NCBI RefSeq assembly: GCF_001422375.1
Contig: NZ_LMMU01000001.1
Location: 124,223 to 188,222, forward strand
Length of the DNA stretch: 64,000 nt
Direction of reading: 5' to 3'
DNA from: Methylobacterium sp. Leaf99
GTDB taxonomy: Bacteria > Pseudomonadota > Alphaproteobacteria > Rhizobiales > Beijerinckiaceae
The translations under genes and the position numbers were made by a program. The notes below the pieces were generated by a model. It was given only the letters and a program-made list of their open reading frames with translations, was not told the DNA's origin and did not search any database. Shown here piece by piece: positions 1 to 9,767 of the stretch (position 1 is the stretch's first letter; every line of letters starts with the position of its first letter).

Positions 1-723
1 GAAGCAGGTCACCGCGCCGGTGCCGACGTGGCCGAGGTTCATGTAGCGGTAGCCGACTTCGAGCTTGAGGTTGGGCGTGACGCTGTAGCCGAGGCCAGCC
101 ATGGCGGCCCAGGCGAGGTTCGTGGTGCGCTTGGTGGCGGCGATGCCGAAGCCACCGGCGGCCGAGCCGGCGCCGGTGTCGTTGAATCCGCTCACCGTGT
201 GGAAAGCCGAACCGACGCCCGCGCCGAGGAACGGGGTCACGCCGTACCACGTGCCGAGATCGACGTAGCCGTTGGCCATCGCGACAACCGTCGACAGGTG
301 ACCCTGGTCGAAGTCCAGGCCCTTGGCCGGAACGCCGTTGCCGTAAGGCAGGTCGAACTTCTCGACGAAGGAGAAGCGGCCGCCGCCCCGGTACTCGCCG
401 GTGATGTCACCGCGAAGGAAGCCGTTGAACTGGTAGCCGACGCCGCCACCGGCGAAGAACTGGTCACCCATGCTCTTCTGGTGGATCTCGTAGTCCGGCG
501 GCAGGGACTTGCCCGGGACGGTGGTGACGACCTTCTCGTAGCTCGCGGCGCCCACACCGACATCGCCGCGCAGGTACCAGCCGCCGCCGATCTCGACGGG
601 CGGGGGCAGCGGCTCGGGCGGCAGCGGGGGAAGCAGGTCGGCAGCGTATCCGAGGCAGGGCGCTCCCACGCTCGCAAGGAGCGTGAACGAGCGCGCCAAG
701 GCATTCAGCTTGGAGCGGCGCAT
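1..723 (-). CDS. Outer-membrane beta-barrel protein, C-terminus cut by the window edge
   Basis: The minus strand is open from an ATG at 723 to the left edge, so the 3' end is missing. The product begins with a basic and hydrophobic signal peptide of about 28 residues (MRRSKLNALARSF..., likely cleaved near GYAA/D), followed by a Pro-rich linker (LPPLPPEPLPPP). After that comes alternating aromatic and glycine sequence typical of porin-like or OmpA-type small barrels, for example GGGVGYQFNGF, DLGTWYGVTPFLGAGVG and LKLEVGYRYMNLG. Similar Omp25/RopB-like surface proteins are abundant in Rhizobiales. A second barrel of this general type lies at 21842. The exact role cannot be told from sequence. 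Confidence 0.8.
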   Translation of the reverse strand, partial: MRRSKLNALARSFTLLASVGAPCLGYAADLLPPLPPEPLPPPVEIGGGWYLRGDVGVGAASYEKVVTTVPGKSLPPDYEIHQKSMGDQFFAGGGVGYQFNGFLRGDITGEYRGGGRFSFVEKFDLPYGNGVPAKGLDFDQGHLSTVVAMANGYVDLGTWYGVTPFLGAGVGSAFHTVSGFNDTGAGSAAGGFGIAATKRTTNLAWAAMAGLGYSVTPNLKLEVGYRYMNLGHVGTGAVTCF

Positions 724-942
724 GGGATTCAGTCCTTCACTCGACCGTCTGCCGGGAGCGAGAGGCGCCGGCTCGGATGACGATCACACCATCGCCCGAG
801 GGGGTTAAATCGCCCTTAACGTTAAAAGTTATCCTTGCGAGGTCGTTACGGGACGGGTCGACGCCGAGGCCATGTCCCGAAGCACGCGGTGGCCGGTCCC
901 GCGCCGGTGCATCGTCGACGGCACTCGTATAGACGAGGGGCC

Positions 943-1269
943 ATGCGCCCCGAAGATGTTCGAGCCCTTGCCCTGTTACTTCCCGAAGTCGTCGAGGCGG
1001 CGCATCAGGGACATCCCGACTTTCGCCTCGGCGGCCGTATCTTCGCCACCCTGTGGGTGGAGGAAGAACGGGTCGTGCTCAGGCTCACCCCCGACGATCA
1101 GGCGCGGGTCCTCGCGGATGCACCGGACCTGTTCGCCCCGGTTCCGGGCGCGTGGGGTCGACGCGGCTGGACCAGCCTCGACCTGTGGGACGTGGACGAA
1201 GCGGCGTTGCGCGCCGTCCTGCTCGCGGCCTGGCGGAACGTCGCGCCGGCCGCCCTGGACGGGGAATGA
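943..1269 (+). CDS. MmcQ/YjbR family (DUF419) protein
   Basis: This is a 108-residue protein starting MRPEDVRALALLLPEVVEAAHQ. It has the family signature of an N-terminal helix, a short strand pair around GRIFATLWVEEERVVLRL, and a C-terminal WTSLDLW..D.AAL..VL..AW segment. YjbR-like proteins adopt a double-wing fold reminiscent of DNA-binding domains, but their cellular role is not established. The start at 943 matches the family N-terminus; the frame stays open for 36 codons upstream, but that stretch is Arg-rich and looks non-coding. The gene is isolated, with a DUF2093 gene convergent downstream. Confidence 0.75.
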   Translation: MRPEDVRALALLLPEVVEAAHQGHPDFRLGGRIFATLWVEEERVVLRLTPDDQARVLADAPDLFAPVPGAWGRRGWTSLDLWDVDEAALRAVLLAAWRNVAPAALDGE

Positions 1270-1355
1270 GCGGTCCGCGTGCGGGTCCGTGACGGCCCCT
1301 CGTGCCGCGGGCCGTGCGATGTCCGGGCGTCCTCGTCTTACGACGGCCTTGCCGG

Positions 1356-1577
1356 TCAGGCCTCGACGGCGCGTTCGCGCAGACGCTGCATCACGGCTTC
1401 TGGCGTGGCATAGGCCTCCTGATGCACGGCGCTCCAGTAACGCAGGGCATCGAGTTCGATGGATGCACCCGTCACGGCGCAGCGCACGAAACGGCCGGGC
1501 TTGACCACCCGCATGGTGCCGTCGCCATACTCGACCGTCGCCTCGCCCGAAGCGCCCCGTTCAAACCGACCCAGCAT
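1356..1577 (-). CDS. DUF2093 domain-containing protein
   Basis: A 73-residue protein carrying the DUF2093 signature: a basic strand region (VEYGDGTMRVVKPGRFVRCAV), then TGASIELDALRYWSAVHQEAYATPEA. These small proteins are widespread and conserved in alphaproteobacteria with no known function. The single Cys (FVRCAVTG) and the LRYWS..RQEAY-type motif are the most conserved parts. It is convergent with the YjbR-like gene and divergent from the nucleoside operon at 1687. Confidence 0.8.
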   Translation of the reverse strand: MLGRFERGASGEATVEYGDGTMRVVKPGRFVRCAVTGASIELDALRYWSAVHQEAYATPEAVMQRLRERAVEA

Positions 1578-1686
1578 CCGTCAAAGCCCCTTCGGCCCAC
1601 TTGATTTCCGACGCCTTCTAGGAGGCGTGGACGGCCATGTCGATGATCCCTCGACAGGGCTCCGGCATCGGTGCCAATGATCGTGC

Positions 1687-2097
1687 ATGAACCTCGATCT
1701 TCAAAGCCTGTTCGACGCCGCGCGGGCCGTGCGCGCCCTGGCTTACGCACCCTATTCGCACTTCACCGTCGGGGCGGCCCTTCGCGACGCCGAGGGCACG
1801 GTCCATGCCGGGTGCAACGTCGAGAACGCCGCCTATCCCGTCGGCACCTGCGCCGAGGCCGGGGCCATTGCCGCCATGGTGGCGGGCGGCGGCCGGACCA
1901 TCCGGGAAATGCTGGTGATGGGGGCCGGCCCCGGCCTCGTCACGCCCTGCGGCGCGTGTCGCCAGCGCATCCGTGAATTCGCCGCGCCCGAGACCGTGAT
2001 CCATGTGGCCGATGGCGACGGGGTCCTGGCACGCTTCACCCTGGGCGCCCTGCTGCCCGAATCGTTCGGGCCCGAGAATCTGGTGCGTCATGCCTGA
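1687..2097 (+). CDS. cdd: Cytidine deaminase
   Basis: A 136-residue tetrameric-type cytidine deaminase, which hydrolytically deaminates cytidine and deoxycytidine to uridine and deoxyuridine. Visible motifs are the substrate-binding NVEN (44-47), the zinc/catalytic CAE (Cys55, Glu57) and the zinc pair in PCGACRQ (Cys88, Cys91), ending with the family FGPENL segment. It is the first gene of a four-gene salvage operon; its last 8 bases overlap the start of the next gene. Length is normal for the family. Confidence 0.95.
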   Translation: MNLDLQSLFDAARAVRALAYAPYSHFTVGAALRDAEGTVHAGCNVENAAYPVGTCAEAGAIAAMVAGGGRTIREMLVMGAGPGLVTPCGACRQRIREFAAPETVIHVADGDGVLARFTLGALLPESFGPENLVRHA

Positions 2098-2920
2098 GCC
2101 CACGCCGCTCATGGCGGCGACCGCCGATCTCCTGCGGGCCAGGGGCCTCGGCGGTCCGTTCGCCTGCGCCATCGTCACCGGCACCGGCCTCGGTGCCATG
2201 GTGGAGCGCCTGACGGAGACGCGTTCGGTGCCCTACGGAGAAATCCCCGGCCTCCCGGCGCCGCGCGTCAGCGGCCATGGCGGGCGACTGCATGCCGGCT
2301 CGCTCGGGGGACGCCGCGTGCTGGTGTTCGAGGGCCGCGCCCATGCCTACGAGACGGGGGATTCCGGCGTGATGCGGGTGCCGCTCGGCATCGCCCGGGC
2401 GCTGGGCGCCCGCGCGCTCCTGCTCACCAACGCCGCCGGGTCGCTCCGCCCCGAGGCCGGTCCGGGCAGCCTCGTGGCCCTCAGCGATCACATCAACCTG
2501 TCGGGCTTCAACCCCCTCGTGGGCGAGGCCGGCGACGGACGCTTCGTTCCCATGGTGGGCGCCTACGACGCCGATCTGCGAAGAACCCTCCATGCGGCGG
2601 CGCAGGCCTGCGGCGTGGCCCTGCACGAGGGCATCTATGCCTGGTTCTCCGGCCCGAGCTTCGAGACGCCGGCGGAGGTCCGCATGGCCGGCATCCTCGG
2701 CGCCGACCTCGTCGGCATGTCCACGGTGCCGGAGACCATCCTGGCCCGCTTCTTCGGCCTGCCCGTTGCGGCCGTCTCCGTCGTCACCAACCTCGCCGCC
2801 GGGATCGGCGACGGCGACCCTCACCACGACGAGACCAAGGCCGTGGCGGCGCGCGCCGCCACCGACCTCGCCCGCCTCGCCGAGGCGTTCGTCAGCCTCC
2901 TGCCGGAGCCCCGTGCATGA
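2090..2920 (+). CDS. punA: Purine nucleoside phosphorylase (family 2, trimeric type)
   Basis: A 276-residue phosphorylase that converts purine (deoxy)nucleosides plus phosphate to free base and (deoxy)ribose-1-phosphate. Seen in the sequence: the phosphate loop region GTGLG near the N-terminus, FSGPSFETPAEVR and VGMSTVPETILA in the middle, and SVVTNLAAG near the C-terminus, all family hallmarks. The ATG at 2090 overlaps the cdd stop by 8 bp (ATGCCTGA) and gives the expected N-terminus; a longer frame upstream is only the shadow of cdd. The stop overlaps deoC through ATGA, implying translational coupling. Confidence 0.92.
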   Translation: MPEPTPLMAATADLLRARGLGGPFACAIVTGTGLGAMVERLTETRSVPYGEIPGLPAPRVSGHGGRLHAGSLGGRRVLVFEGRAHAYETGDSGVMRVPLGIARALGARALLLTNAAGSLRPEAGPGSLVALSDHINLSGFNPLVGEAGDGRFVPMVGAYDADLRRTLHAAAQACGVALHEGIYAWFSGPSFETPAEVRMAGILGADLVGMSTVPETILARFFGLPVAAVSVVTNLAAGIGDGDPHHDETKAVAARAATDLARLAEAFVSLLPEPRA

Positions 2921-3645
2921 CCGAATCCCTCACCGCCCGGCGCGCCCTCCCCCTCCTCGACCTCACCGATCTCGGTGATACGGGCACGGAGGCCGCCATC
3001 GAGACCCTGTGCCGAACCGCCCGGGCCAGCGGCGTCGCCGCCGTGTGCGTCTGGCCCCGGTTCGTCGCCCAGTCGGCCCGGCTGCTCGCCGGATCGACGG
3101 TGGCCGTCGCCACGGTGGTCAACTTCCCGGCGGGGGGAGAGGACGTCGAACGGGCCGTCCGTGAAACGTGCGCGGCCCTGTGCGACGGCGCTGACGAGAT
3201 CGATCTGGTCCTGCCCTATGGGGCCCTCCGCGACGGGCGGGCGGAGCCGGCGCACGGCATGGTCGCGGCCGTGCGCGCGGCCTGTGGCCCGGCTTGCCTC
3301 AAGGTGATCCTGGAAACGGGCATGCTCCGGTCCCCGGACCTGATCGCGCAGGCGAGCCGCCTCGCCCTCGCCGCCGGCGCCGATATGATCAAGACCTCGA
3401 CGGGCAAGACGGCCGTCTCGGCGACCCCGGAGGCGGCGGAGATCATGCTCCACGCCATCCGCGACGCGGGCGGGACGCACGGCCTCAAGGTCTCGGGTGG
3501 AATCAGGACGGTGGCCGACGCCGCCCTGTATCTCGCCCTCGCCGATCGGATCGTGGGGCCGGACTGGGCAACCCCGAAAACCTTCCGCATCGGCGCGAGC
3601 AGCCTGCACGCCGCCCTCGTCGCAGCCCTGGAGACCGCCGCATGA
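2917..3645 (+). CDS. deoC: Deoxyribose-phosphate aldolase
   Basis: A 242-residue class I aldolase that splits 2-deoxyribose-5-phosphate into acetaldehyde and glyceraldehyde-3-phosphate. The Schiff-base lysine is Lys159 in ADMIKTSTGKTAVSATPE; the partner lysine lies in GLKVSGGIR (Lys191), and the catalytic Asp region is ADEIDLVLP (92-100). It starts by ATGA overlap with the phosphorylase and ends by ATGA overlap with deoA, so the operon delivers the sugar from nucleoside phosphorolysis to central metabolism. A phosphopentomutase gene is not nearby. Confidence 0.93.
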   Translation: MTESLTARRALPLLDLTDLGDTGTEAAIETLCRTARASGVAAVCVWPRFVAQSARLLAGSTVAVATVVNFPAGGEDVERAVRETCAALCDGADEIDLVLPYGALRDGRAEPAHGMVAAVRAACGPACLKVILETGMLRSPDLIAQASRLALAAGADMIKTSTGKTAVSATPEAAEIMLHAIRDAGGTHGLKVSGGIRTVADAALYLALADRIVGPDWATPKTFRIGASSLHAALVAALETAA

Positions 3646-4949
3646 GGCTGCCGCAGGAGACGATCCGGGCCAAGCGCGACGGACGGGAACTCGAGCCTGC
3701 AGAGATCGCCGATTTCATCGCCGGTCTCACGGATGGCCGCGTCACCGAGGGACAGGCCGCGGCCTTCGCCATGGCGGTGTTCTTCCGGCGCCTCTCCGTC
3801 GGCGAGCGCGTCGCCCTCACCCGGGCGATGACCCGATCCGGCACGGTTCTGACCTGGGACCTGCCCGGGCCGGTTCTCGACAAGCATTCCACGGGTGGCG
3901 TCGGCGATGCCGTCAGCCTCGCCCTGGCGCCCATGGTGGCGGCCTGCGGCGGCTACGTTCCGATGATCTCGGGGCGTGGCCTCGGGCACACCGGCGGCAC
4001 CCTCGACAAGCTGGCCAGCATCCCCGGCTACGACGCCCGTCCGGACCTCGACCGCTTCCGGCGCGTCACCCGGGAGGTCGGCTGCGCCATCATCGGGCAG
4101 ACGCCGGAGCTCGCCCCGGCCGATGCCCGCCTCTACGCCATCCGCGACGTCACCGGCACGGTGGAATCCCTCGATCTCATCACCGCGTCGATCCTGTCGA
4201 AGAAGCTCGCCGCCGGCCTCGACGGCCTCGTCATGGACGTGAAGGTCGGCTCGGGCGCGTTCATGACGGATCCGGACGAGGCGTTCGGCCTCGGCGAGGC
4301 CATCGTCGGCGTGGCGGCGGGCGCCGGTCTCAGGACCGTCGCCCTGGTCACCGATATGGATTCCCCCCTCGCCTCGGCCGCCGGCAACGCCCTGGAGGTC
4401 GCCTATGTCCTCGACTACCTGACGGGACGCGCGCGGGAGACCGCCTTCCACACCGTCACCCTGGAACTCGGTGCCGAGATGCTGGCGCTCGGCGGCTTGG
4501 CCGACGATTTGCCCACGGCCCGCACCCGCCTCGAGAGGGCCCTCGATTCGGGGCGCGCCCTGGAGATCTTCTCGCAGATGGTCGCGGCCCTCGGTGGCCC
4601 GGCCGATCTCGCCGACCACCCGGAGCGGTATCTCGCCAAGGCCGACGTCGTGCGACCGGTGCCGGTGGAGTCCGGCTACGTCGCGCGGGTGGCGACCCGC
4701 GACATCGGGCTCGCGGTCATCGGCCTCGGCGGTGGACGGACGCGACCGCAGGACGGCATCGATCCGGCCGTCGGATTCACCGGTCTCGCCCGGGCCGGCG
4801 ATGCGGTCGGTCCCGACCGGCCCCTCGCCGTCATCCACGCCCGCGATGCTGCGGCCGCCGACCGCGCCGAGGCGGCCCTGCGTGCCGCCTATGGCATCGG
4901 CCCCGCACCGGGCGCAGCCGACGCGCCGTTGCGGGACCGCATCGCCTGA
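3642..4949 (+). CDS. deoA: Thymidine phosphorylase
   Basis: A 435-residue pyrimidine nucleoside phosphorylase acting on thymidine and deoxyuridine. The phosphate-binding KHSTGGVGD (about residue 81) and the signature ISGRGLGHTGGTLDKLASIPG region are intact, with the conserved SLDLITASILSKKLAAGLDGLV..VKVGSGAFM core. It is the last gene of the cdd-punA-deoC-deoA operon, starting in ATGA overlap with deoC. The downstream His-rich gene is convergent, with only 3 bp between the two stop codons and no obvious hairpin between them. Confidence 0.94.
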   Translation: MRLPQETIRAKRDGRELEPAEIADFIAGLTDGRVTEGQAAAFAMAVFFRRLSVGERVALTRAMTRSGTVLTWDLPGPVLDKHSTGGVGDAVSLALAPMVAACGGYVPMISGRGLGHTGGTLDKLASIPGYDARPDLDRFRRVTREVGCAIIGQTPELAPADARLYAIRDVTGTVESLDLITASILSKKLAAGLDGLVMDVKVGSGAFMTDPDEAFGLGEAIVGVAAGAGLRTVALVTDMDSPLASAAGNALEVAYVLDYLTGRARETAFHTVTLELGAEMLALGGLADDLPTARTRLERALDSGRALEIFSQMVAALGGPADLADHPERYLAKADVVRPVPVESGYVARVATRDIGLAVIGLGGGRTRPQDGIDPAVGFTGLARAGDAVGPDRPLAVIHARDAAAADRAEAALRAAYGIGPAPGAADAPLRDRIA

Positions 4950-4952
4950 CGG

Positions 4953-5282
4953 TCAGTACGGATAGTTGCCGCGATATCCGCCACCGCGATGATCGTGGTG
5001 GTGATGATGCCCCCAGCCGCGCCGGCCATGGCCGCGATCGTGGTCCCACCCGCGATGACCGCCGCCCCAGCCGCGGTCGTGTCCGCGATGATGATGGTGA
5101 TGATGGCCGCGGCCATAGCCACGGTCGCCATACCCATCGTGGTCGTGAACGGGGACGACCACGGATGGATGGGGCGATTGCGAAAACGGCATCGCGAGAG
5201 CCGCCGTCATTCCGAGACCGGTTGCGACGGCGAGACCGGTGGCAAGAAGGCGAGGGAGCAGCGAAGGGGTGCGAAAAGCCAT
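4953..5282 (-). CDS. Exported His/Gly-rich small protein
   Basis: A 109-residue protein with a signal peptide (MAFRTPSLLPRLLATGLAVATGLGMTAALA) followed by a mature part made almost only of His, Gly, Arg, Asp and Tyr. There are runs of six and five histidines (RGHHHHHHRGH, WGHHHHHDHRGG) and a C-terminal YRGNYPY. The composition suggests binding of Ni, Zn or Cu in the periplasm or mere surface charge; no domain is recognised. The start was set at the Met that begins a normal signal peptide; an upstream in-frame Met at 5315 is possible. The His codons make this stretch a low-complexity CAC/CAT array. Confidence 0.7.
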   Translation of the reverse strand: MAFRTPSLLPRLLATGLAVATGLGMTAALAMPFSQSPHPSVVVPVHDHDGYGDRGYGRGHHHHHHRGHDRGWGGGHRGWDHDRGHGRRGWGHHHHHDHRGGGYRGNYPY

Positions 5283-5385
5283 GACGGTCTTCCGATTGCA
5301 GCGGGCCGAGGACACCTCGGCCCAACCAGGAAGACTCTAAGGACCCGGCCGTGAATGCCAGCCGGCGGGCGCGTTCAGCCCGGCG

Positions 5386-6021
5386 TCAGGGACGGCGATA
5401 CGCCCAGACGCGGGCCGGAGGCAGGTTGAGCCAGACACGGTTGGAGCGGCTCGCCGTATAGGTGCCGGCATCGCAGCGCTCGGGGATCGGCGGCACCACC
5501 GCGTAGGTAAACTGGATGAAGGGTGCGCCGGGATGCATCATCGCATGCGCGGCGTTGAGCAGGCCGAGGCGCTGTTCCAGGGGCTTGGTGAACAGCGGCA
5601 GGCTCGAGACCGTCGCGGCGGCCTTCTCCTGCACCAGGGCGCCGAGGGTGGCGGCGATGTCGTAGGCATCGCCCTGCACCACGTTGGCCCGGGGAAAGCG
5701 CGTTCGCAGCAGCCGGCAGAAATCCGGATTGTACTCGACGAGGATCAGGCGCTCCTGCTCGATCCCGCGCCGGATCAGGGCCTCGGTCACCGGGCCGGTG
5801 CCGGGGCCGAGTTCGATGACCGGCCCGGCCATCCGCGGATCGACGTAGGACGCCATGGTGCGGGCGAGCATCTTGCCCGAGGGCGTCACCGACCCCGTGA
5901 CGAGGGGCCGCTCGAACCAGGAACGCAGGAAGCGCGCCTCGTCCTCCAAGGGATCGCGCCGCGGATTCAAGGCGCCGGGCGCGGCTTGGAGCTTGGTGCT
6001 GGGACGGCGAAGCGGCGGCAA
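5386..6021 (-). CDS. PmtA-like phospholipid N-methyltransferase (SAM-dependent)
   Basis: A 211-residue class I methyltransferase. The SAM-binding motif is VIELGPGTGPVTEALI, with the acidic motif II LILVEYNPDF and the preceding SGKMLARTMASYVDP segment typical of rhizobial PmtA, which methylates phosphatidylethanolamine toward phosphatidylcholine. The product assignment is by family resemblance; related enzymes with other lipid or quinone substrates exist. The start codon appears to be TTG at 6021, because no ATG precedes the conserved FLRSWFERPLVTGSV segment; a GAGG lies about a dozen bases upstream. Confidence 0.72.
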   Translation of the reverse strand: MPPLRRPSTKLQAAPGALNPRRDPLEDEARFLRSWFERPLVTGSVTPSGKMLARTMASYVDPRMAGPVIELGPGTGPVTEALIRRGIEQERLILVEYNPDFCRLLRTRFPRANVVQGDAYDIAATLGALVQEKAAATVSSLPLFTKPLEQRLGLLNAAHAMMHPGAPFIQFTYAVVPPIPERCDAGTYTASRSNRVWLNLPPARVWAYRRP

Positions 6022-6191
6022 GACCCTATGCCCTCAGATCACGGTTTGGGAAGGAAAGGCTAGACGCCGAAGGCCGGGGACAGTCAAGCTGACATCGGCA
6101 CTTCGCATGTGGCCCGGCTGCGCGTTCGATCGGGCGATGCCGCCCGGCCACAATCATAACCGGGACCGGCGCGGTTCGATCCCACACGGCG

Positions 6192-7355
6192 TCATTGCCG
6201 GGCGGTGCCGCCGAGGCCGTCGAAGAACTCGCGGACCTTCGAGAAGAAGCCCGCGCTCTCGGGGTGGTTCTCGTCGGAGGCCGACTGGCCGAATTCCTGC
6301 AGCAGTTCGCGCTGGCGCTTGGTCAGGTTCTGCGGCGTCTCGACGAAGACCTGGATGTAGAGGTCGCCGACGTCGCGGGCCCGCAGGACCGGCATGCCCT
6401 TGCCCTTGATGCGGAATTGCTTGGCCGTCTGGGTGCCGGCCGGAATCTTCACCTGGGTCTGCGAACCGTCGATGACCGGCACGGTGATGTCACCCGAGAG
6501 CGCCGCCGTCACCATGTTGATCGGCACCCGGCAGAACAGGTCGGCGCCGTCGCGCTGGAAGAACTCGTGCGGCTTAATCGACAGGAACACGTAGAGGTCA
6601 CCGGCCGGGCCGCCGCGCAGGCCGGTCTCGCCTTCGCCGGCGAGGCGGATGCGCAGACCGTCATCGACACCCGCCGGCACGTTGATGGAGAGGGTCCGCT
6701 CGCGGGTGACCCGTCCCGCGCCCGAGCAGGTGCCGCACGGGTCGTCGATGACCTCGCCGCGGCCGTGACAATTCGGGCAGGTCCGTTCGATGGCGAAGAA
6801 CCCCTGCGCCGCCCGAACCCGGCCGTAGCCGCCGCAGGTCTGGCACGGGCGCGGTTTCGATCCGGCCTTGGCGCCCGAGCCGGAGCAGGTTTCGCAGGTG
6901 ACGGCGGTGGCCATCTTGATGGTCTCGGCCTTGCCGGCAAAGGCCTCCTCCAGGGAGATCTCGAGGTTGTAGCGCAGGTCCGCGCCGCGCTCGCGGGTCG
7001 AGCCACCGCGCGCCCCGGCCCCGGCCCGGGCGCCCCCCGGCGCCGCGCGACCGTCGCCGAAGAAATTGTCGAAGATGTCCGACATGAAGTCGCCGAACTC
7101 GTTGCCGAATCCGGGACCGCCACCGCCCTGCTGGAAGGCGGCATGGCCGAAGCGATCGTAGGCGGCGCGCTTCTGACCATCGGTCAGGGTCTGGTAGGCC
7201 TCGTTGACTTCCTTGAACTTGACCTCGGCCTCGGCATTCCCGGGATTGCGATCGGGATGGTAGGTCATGGCGAGCTTGCGGAAGGCGACCTTCATCTCAC
7301 CGTCGGTCGCGGTCTTGGCGACGCCGAGAATCTCGTAATAGTCCCGCTTCGACAT
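6192..7355 (-). CDS. dnaJ: Chaperone DnaJ (Hsp40)
   Basis: A 387-residue type I J-protein that stimulates DnaK ATPase and delivers unfolded clients. The J domain with the HPD triad (33-35) is followed by a Gly/Phe-rich linker and four CxxCxGxG zinc repeats ([32 protein letters not shown]). Two beta-barrel client-binding domains complete it. The start at [11 protein letters not shown] is fixed by the J domain. It lies downstream of dnaK in the same direction, separated by a strong hairpin, the usual alphaproteobacterial dnaK-dnaJ arrangement. Confidence 0.97.
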   Translation of the reverse strand: MSKRDYYEILGVAKTATDGEMKVAFRKLAMTYHPDRNPGNAEAEVKFKEVNEAYQTLTDGQKRAAYDRFGHAAFQQGGGGPGFGNEFGDFMSDIFDNFFGDGRAAPGGARAGAGARGGSTRERGADLRYNLEISLEEAFAGKAETIKMATAVTCETCSGSGAKAGSKPRPCQTCGGYGRVRAAQGFFAIERTCPNCHGRGEVIDDPCGTCSGAGRVTRERTLSINVPAGVDDGLRIRLAGEGETGLRGGPAGDLYVFLSIKPHEFFQRDGADLFCRVPINMVTAALSGDITVPVIDGSQTQVKIPAGTQTAKQFRIKGKGMPVLRARDVGDLYIQVFVETPQNLTKRQRELLQEFGQSASDENHPESAGFFSKVREFFDGLGGTARQ

Positions 7356-7425
7356 ACCCGCCCTCAACGTCCCTCGGTGCAACGACCTCCAGCGAGGACC
7401 GCACCGTCATCTCATCAGACATGGC

Positions 7426-7451
7426 AAGGGGCCGGATCGCTCCGGCCCCTT
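7426..7451 (-). terminator. Hairpin between dnaK and dnaJ
   Basis: A perfect 11-bp inverted repeat (AAGGGGCCGGA / TCCGGCCCCTT) with a 4-nt loop lies 15 bp downstream of the dnaK stop. There is no T-run after the stem on the minus strand, so it may act as a partial terminator or mRNA-stabilising hairpin that makes dnaJ less abundant than dnaK. It is not a full Rho-independent signal by sequence. Confidence 0.55.
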
Positions 7452-7466
7452 GTACCCGAAGGGGCG

Positions 7467-9380
<1,914 letters not shown>

Positions 9381-9767
9381 GGTGGGATCCCTCTGTTGTC
9401 GCTTGGTCAAGCAGACCGCCGAGCCCCGAAGCAGCTCGGCCCATGGCGGTGGAAAAACTGAGATTGTCGAGCGGAACCGGGACCGGACCGAGCGTCGAGA
9501 ACACTCCAGCTCGGGTCTTAATCCCGCGTCCCGCCGGATATAAGAAGGGGGATGCGGAGCCGCAAGGCGATCCGGCAAAGCACGGGAGCGTATCGGACGG
9601 GCCCGCGTTATCCCCTTCTCCCGATTGGCCGATCCCCGTCATGCGAATGGGTTTCGGCCGCGTGCGACCAGGTTCTTGTTGTATCGACGCCACGTTCAAG
9701 CCATGGCCCGCATGGTAGGCTGGCGACTGGCCGCGCCTCCATCATGCTCACCGGCCGGAAAGTCTCG
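9381..9767. other. dnaK / exported-protein divergent intergenic region
   Basis: About 390 bp without a convincing gene separates the divergent dnaK (minus) and the exported protein at 9768 (plus). It holds the candidate RpoH promoter at 9534-9566 and about 150 nt of dnaK 5' leader. I see no recognisable RNA gene and no CIRCE-type long palindrome. Short frames crossing it are Arg/Pro-rich and look like GC noise. Confidence 0.6.
9534..9566 (-). promoter_or_regulatory. Candidate RpoH (sigma-32) promoter of dnaK
   Basis: Read on the minus strand, a -35 element CTTGCG (9561-9566) is followed after 16 bp by CTTATATCCG (9535-9544 region). This matches the alphaproteobacterial heat-shock consensus as I know it, CTTGAC then about 17 bp then CyTATnTnnG, at every specified -10 base. 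It lies about 150 bp upstream of the dnaK ATG in the only direction that makes sense. No experimental support is available here. Confidence 0.65.
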
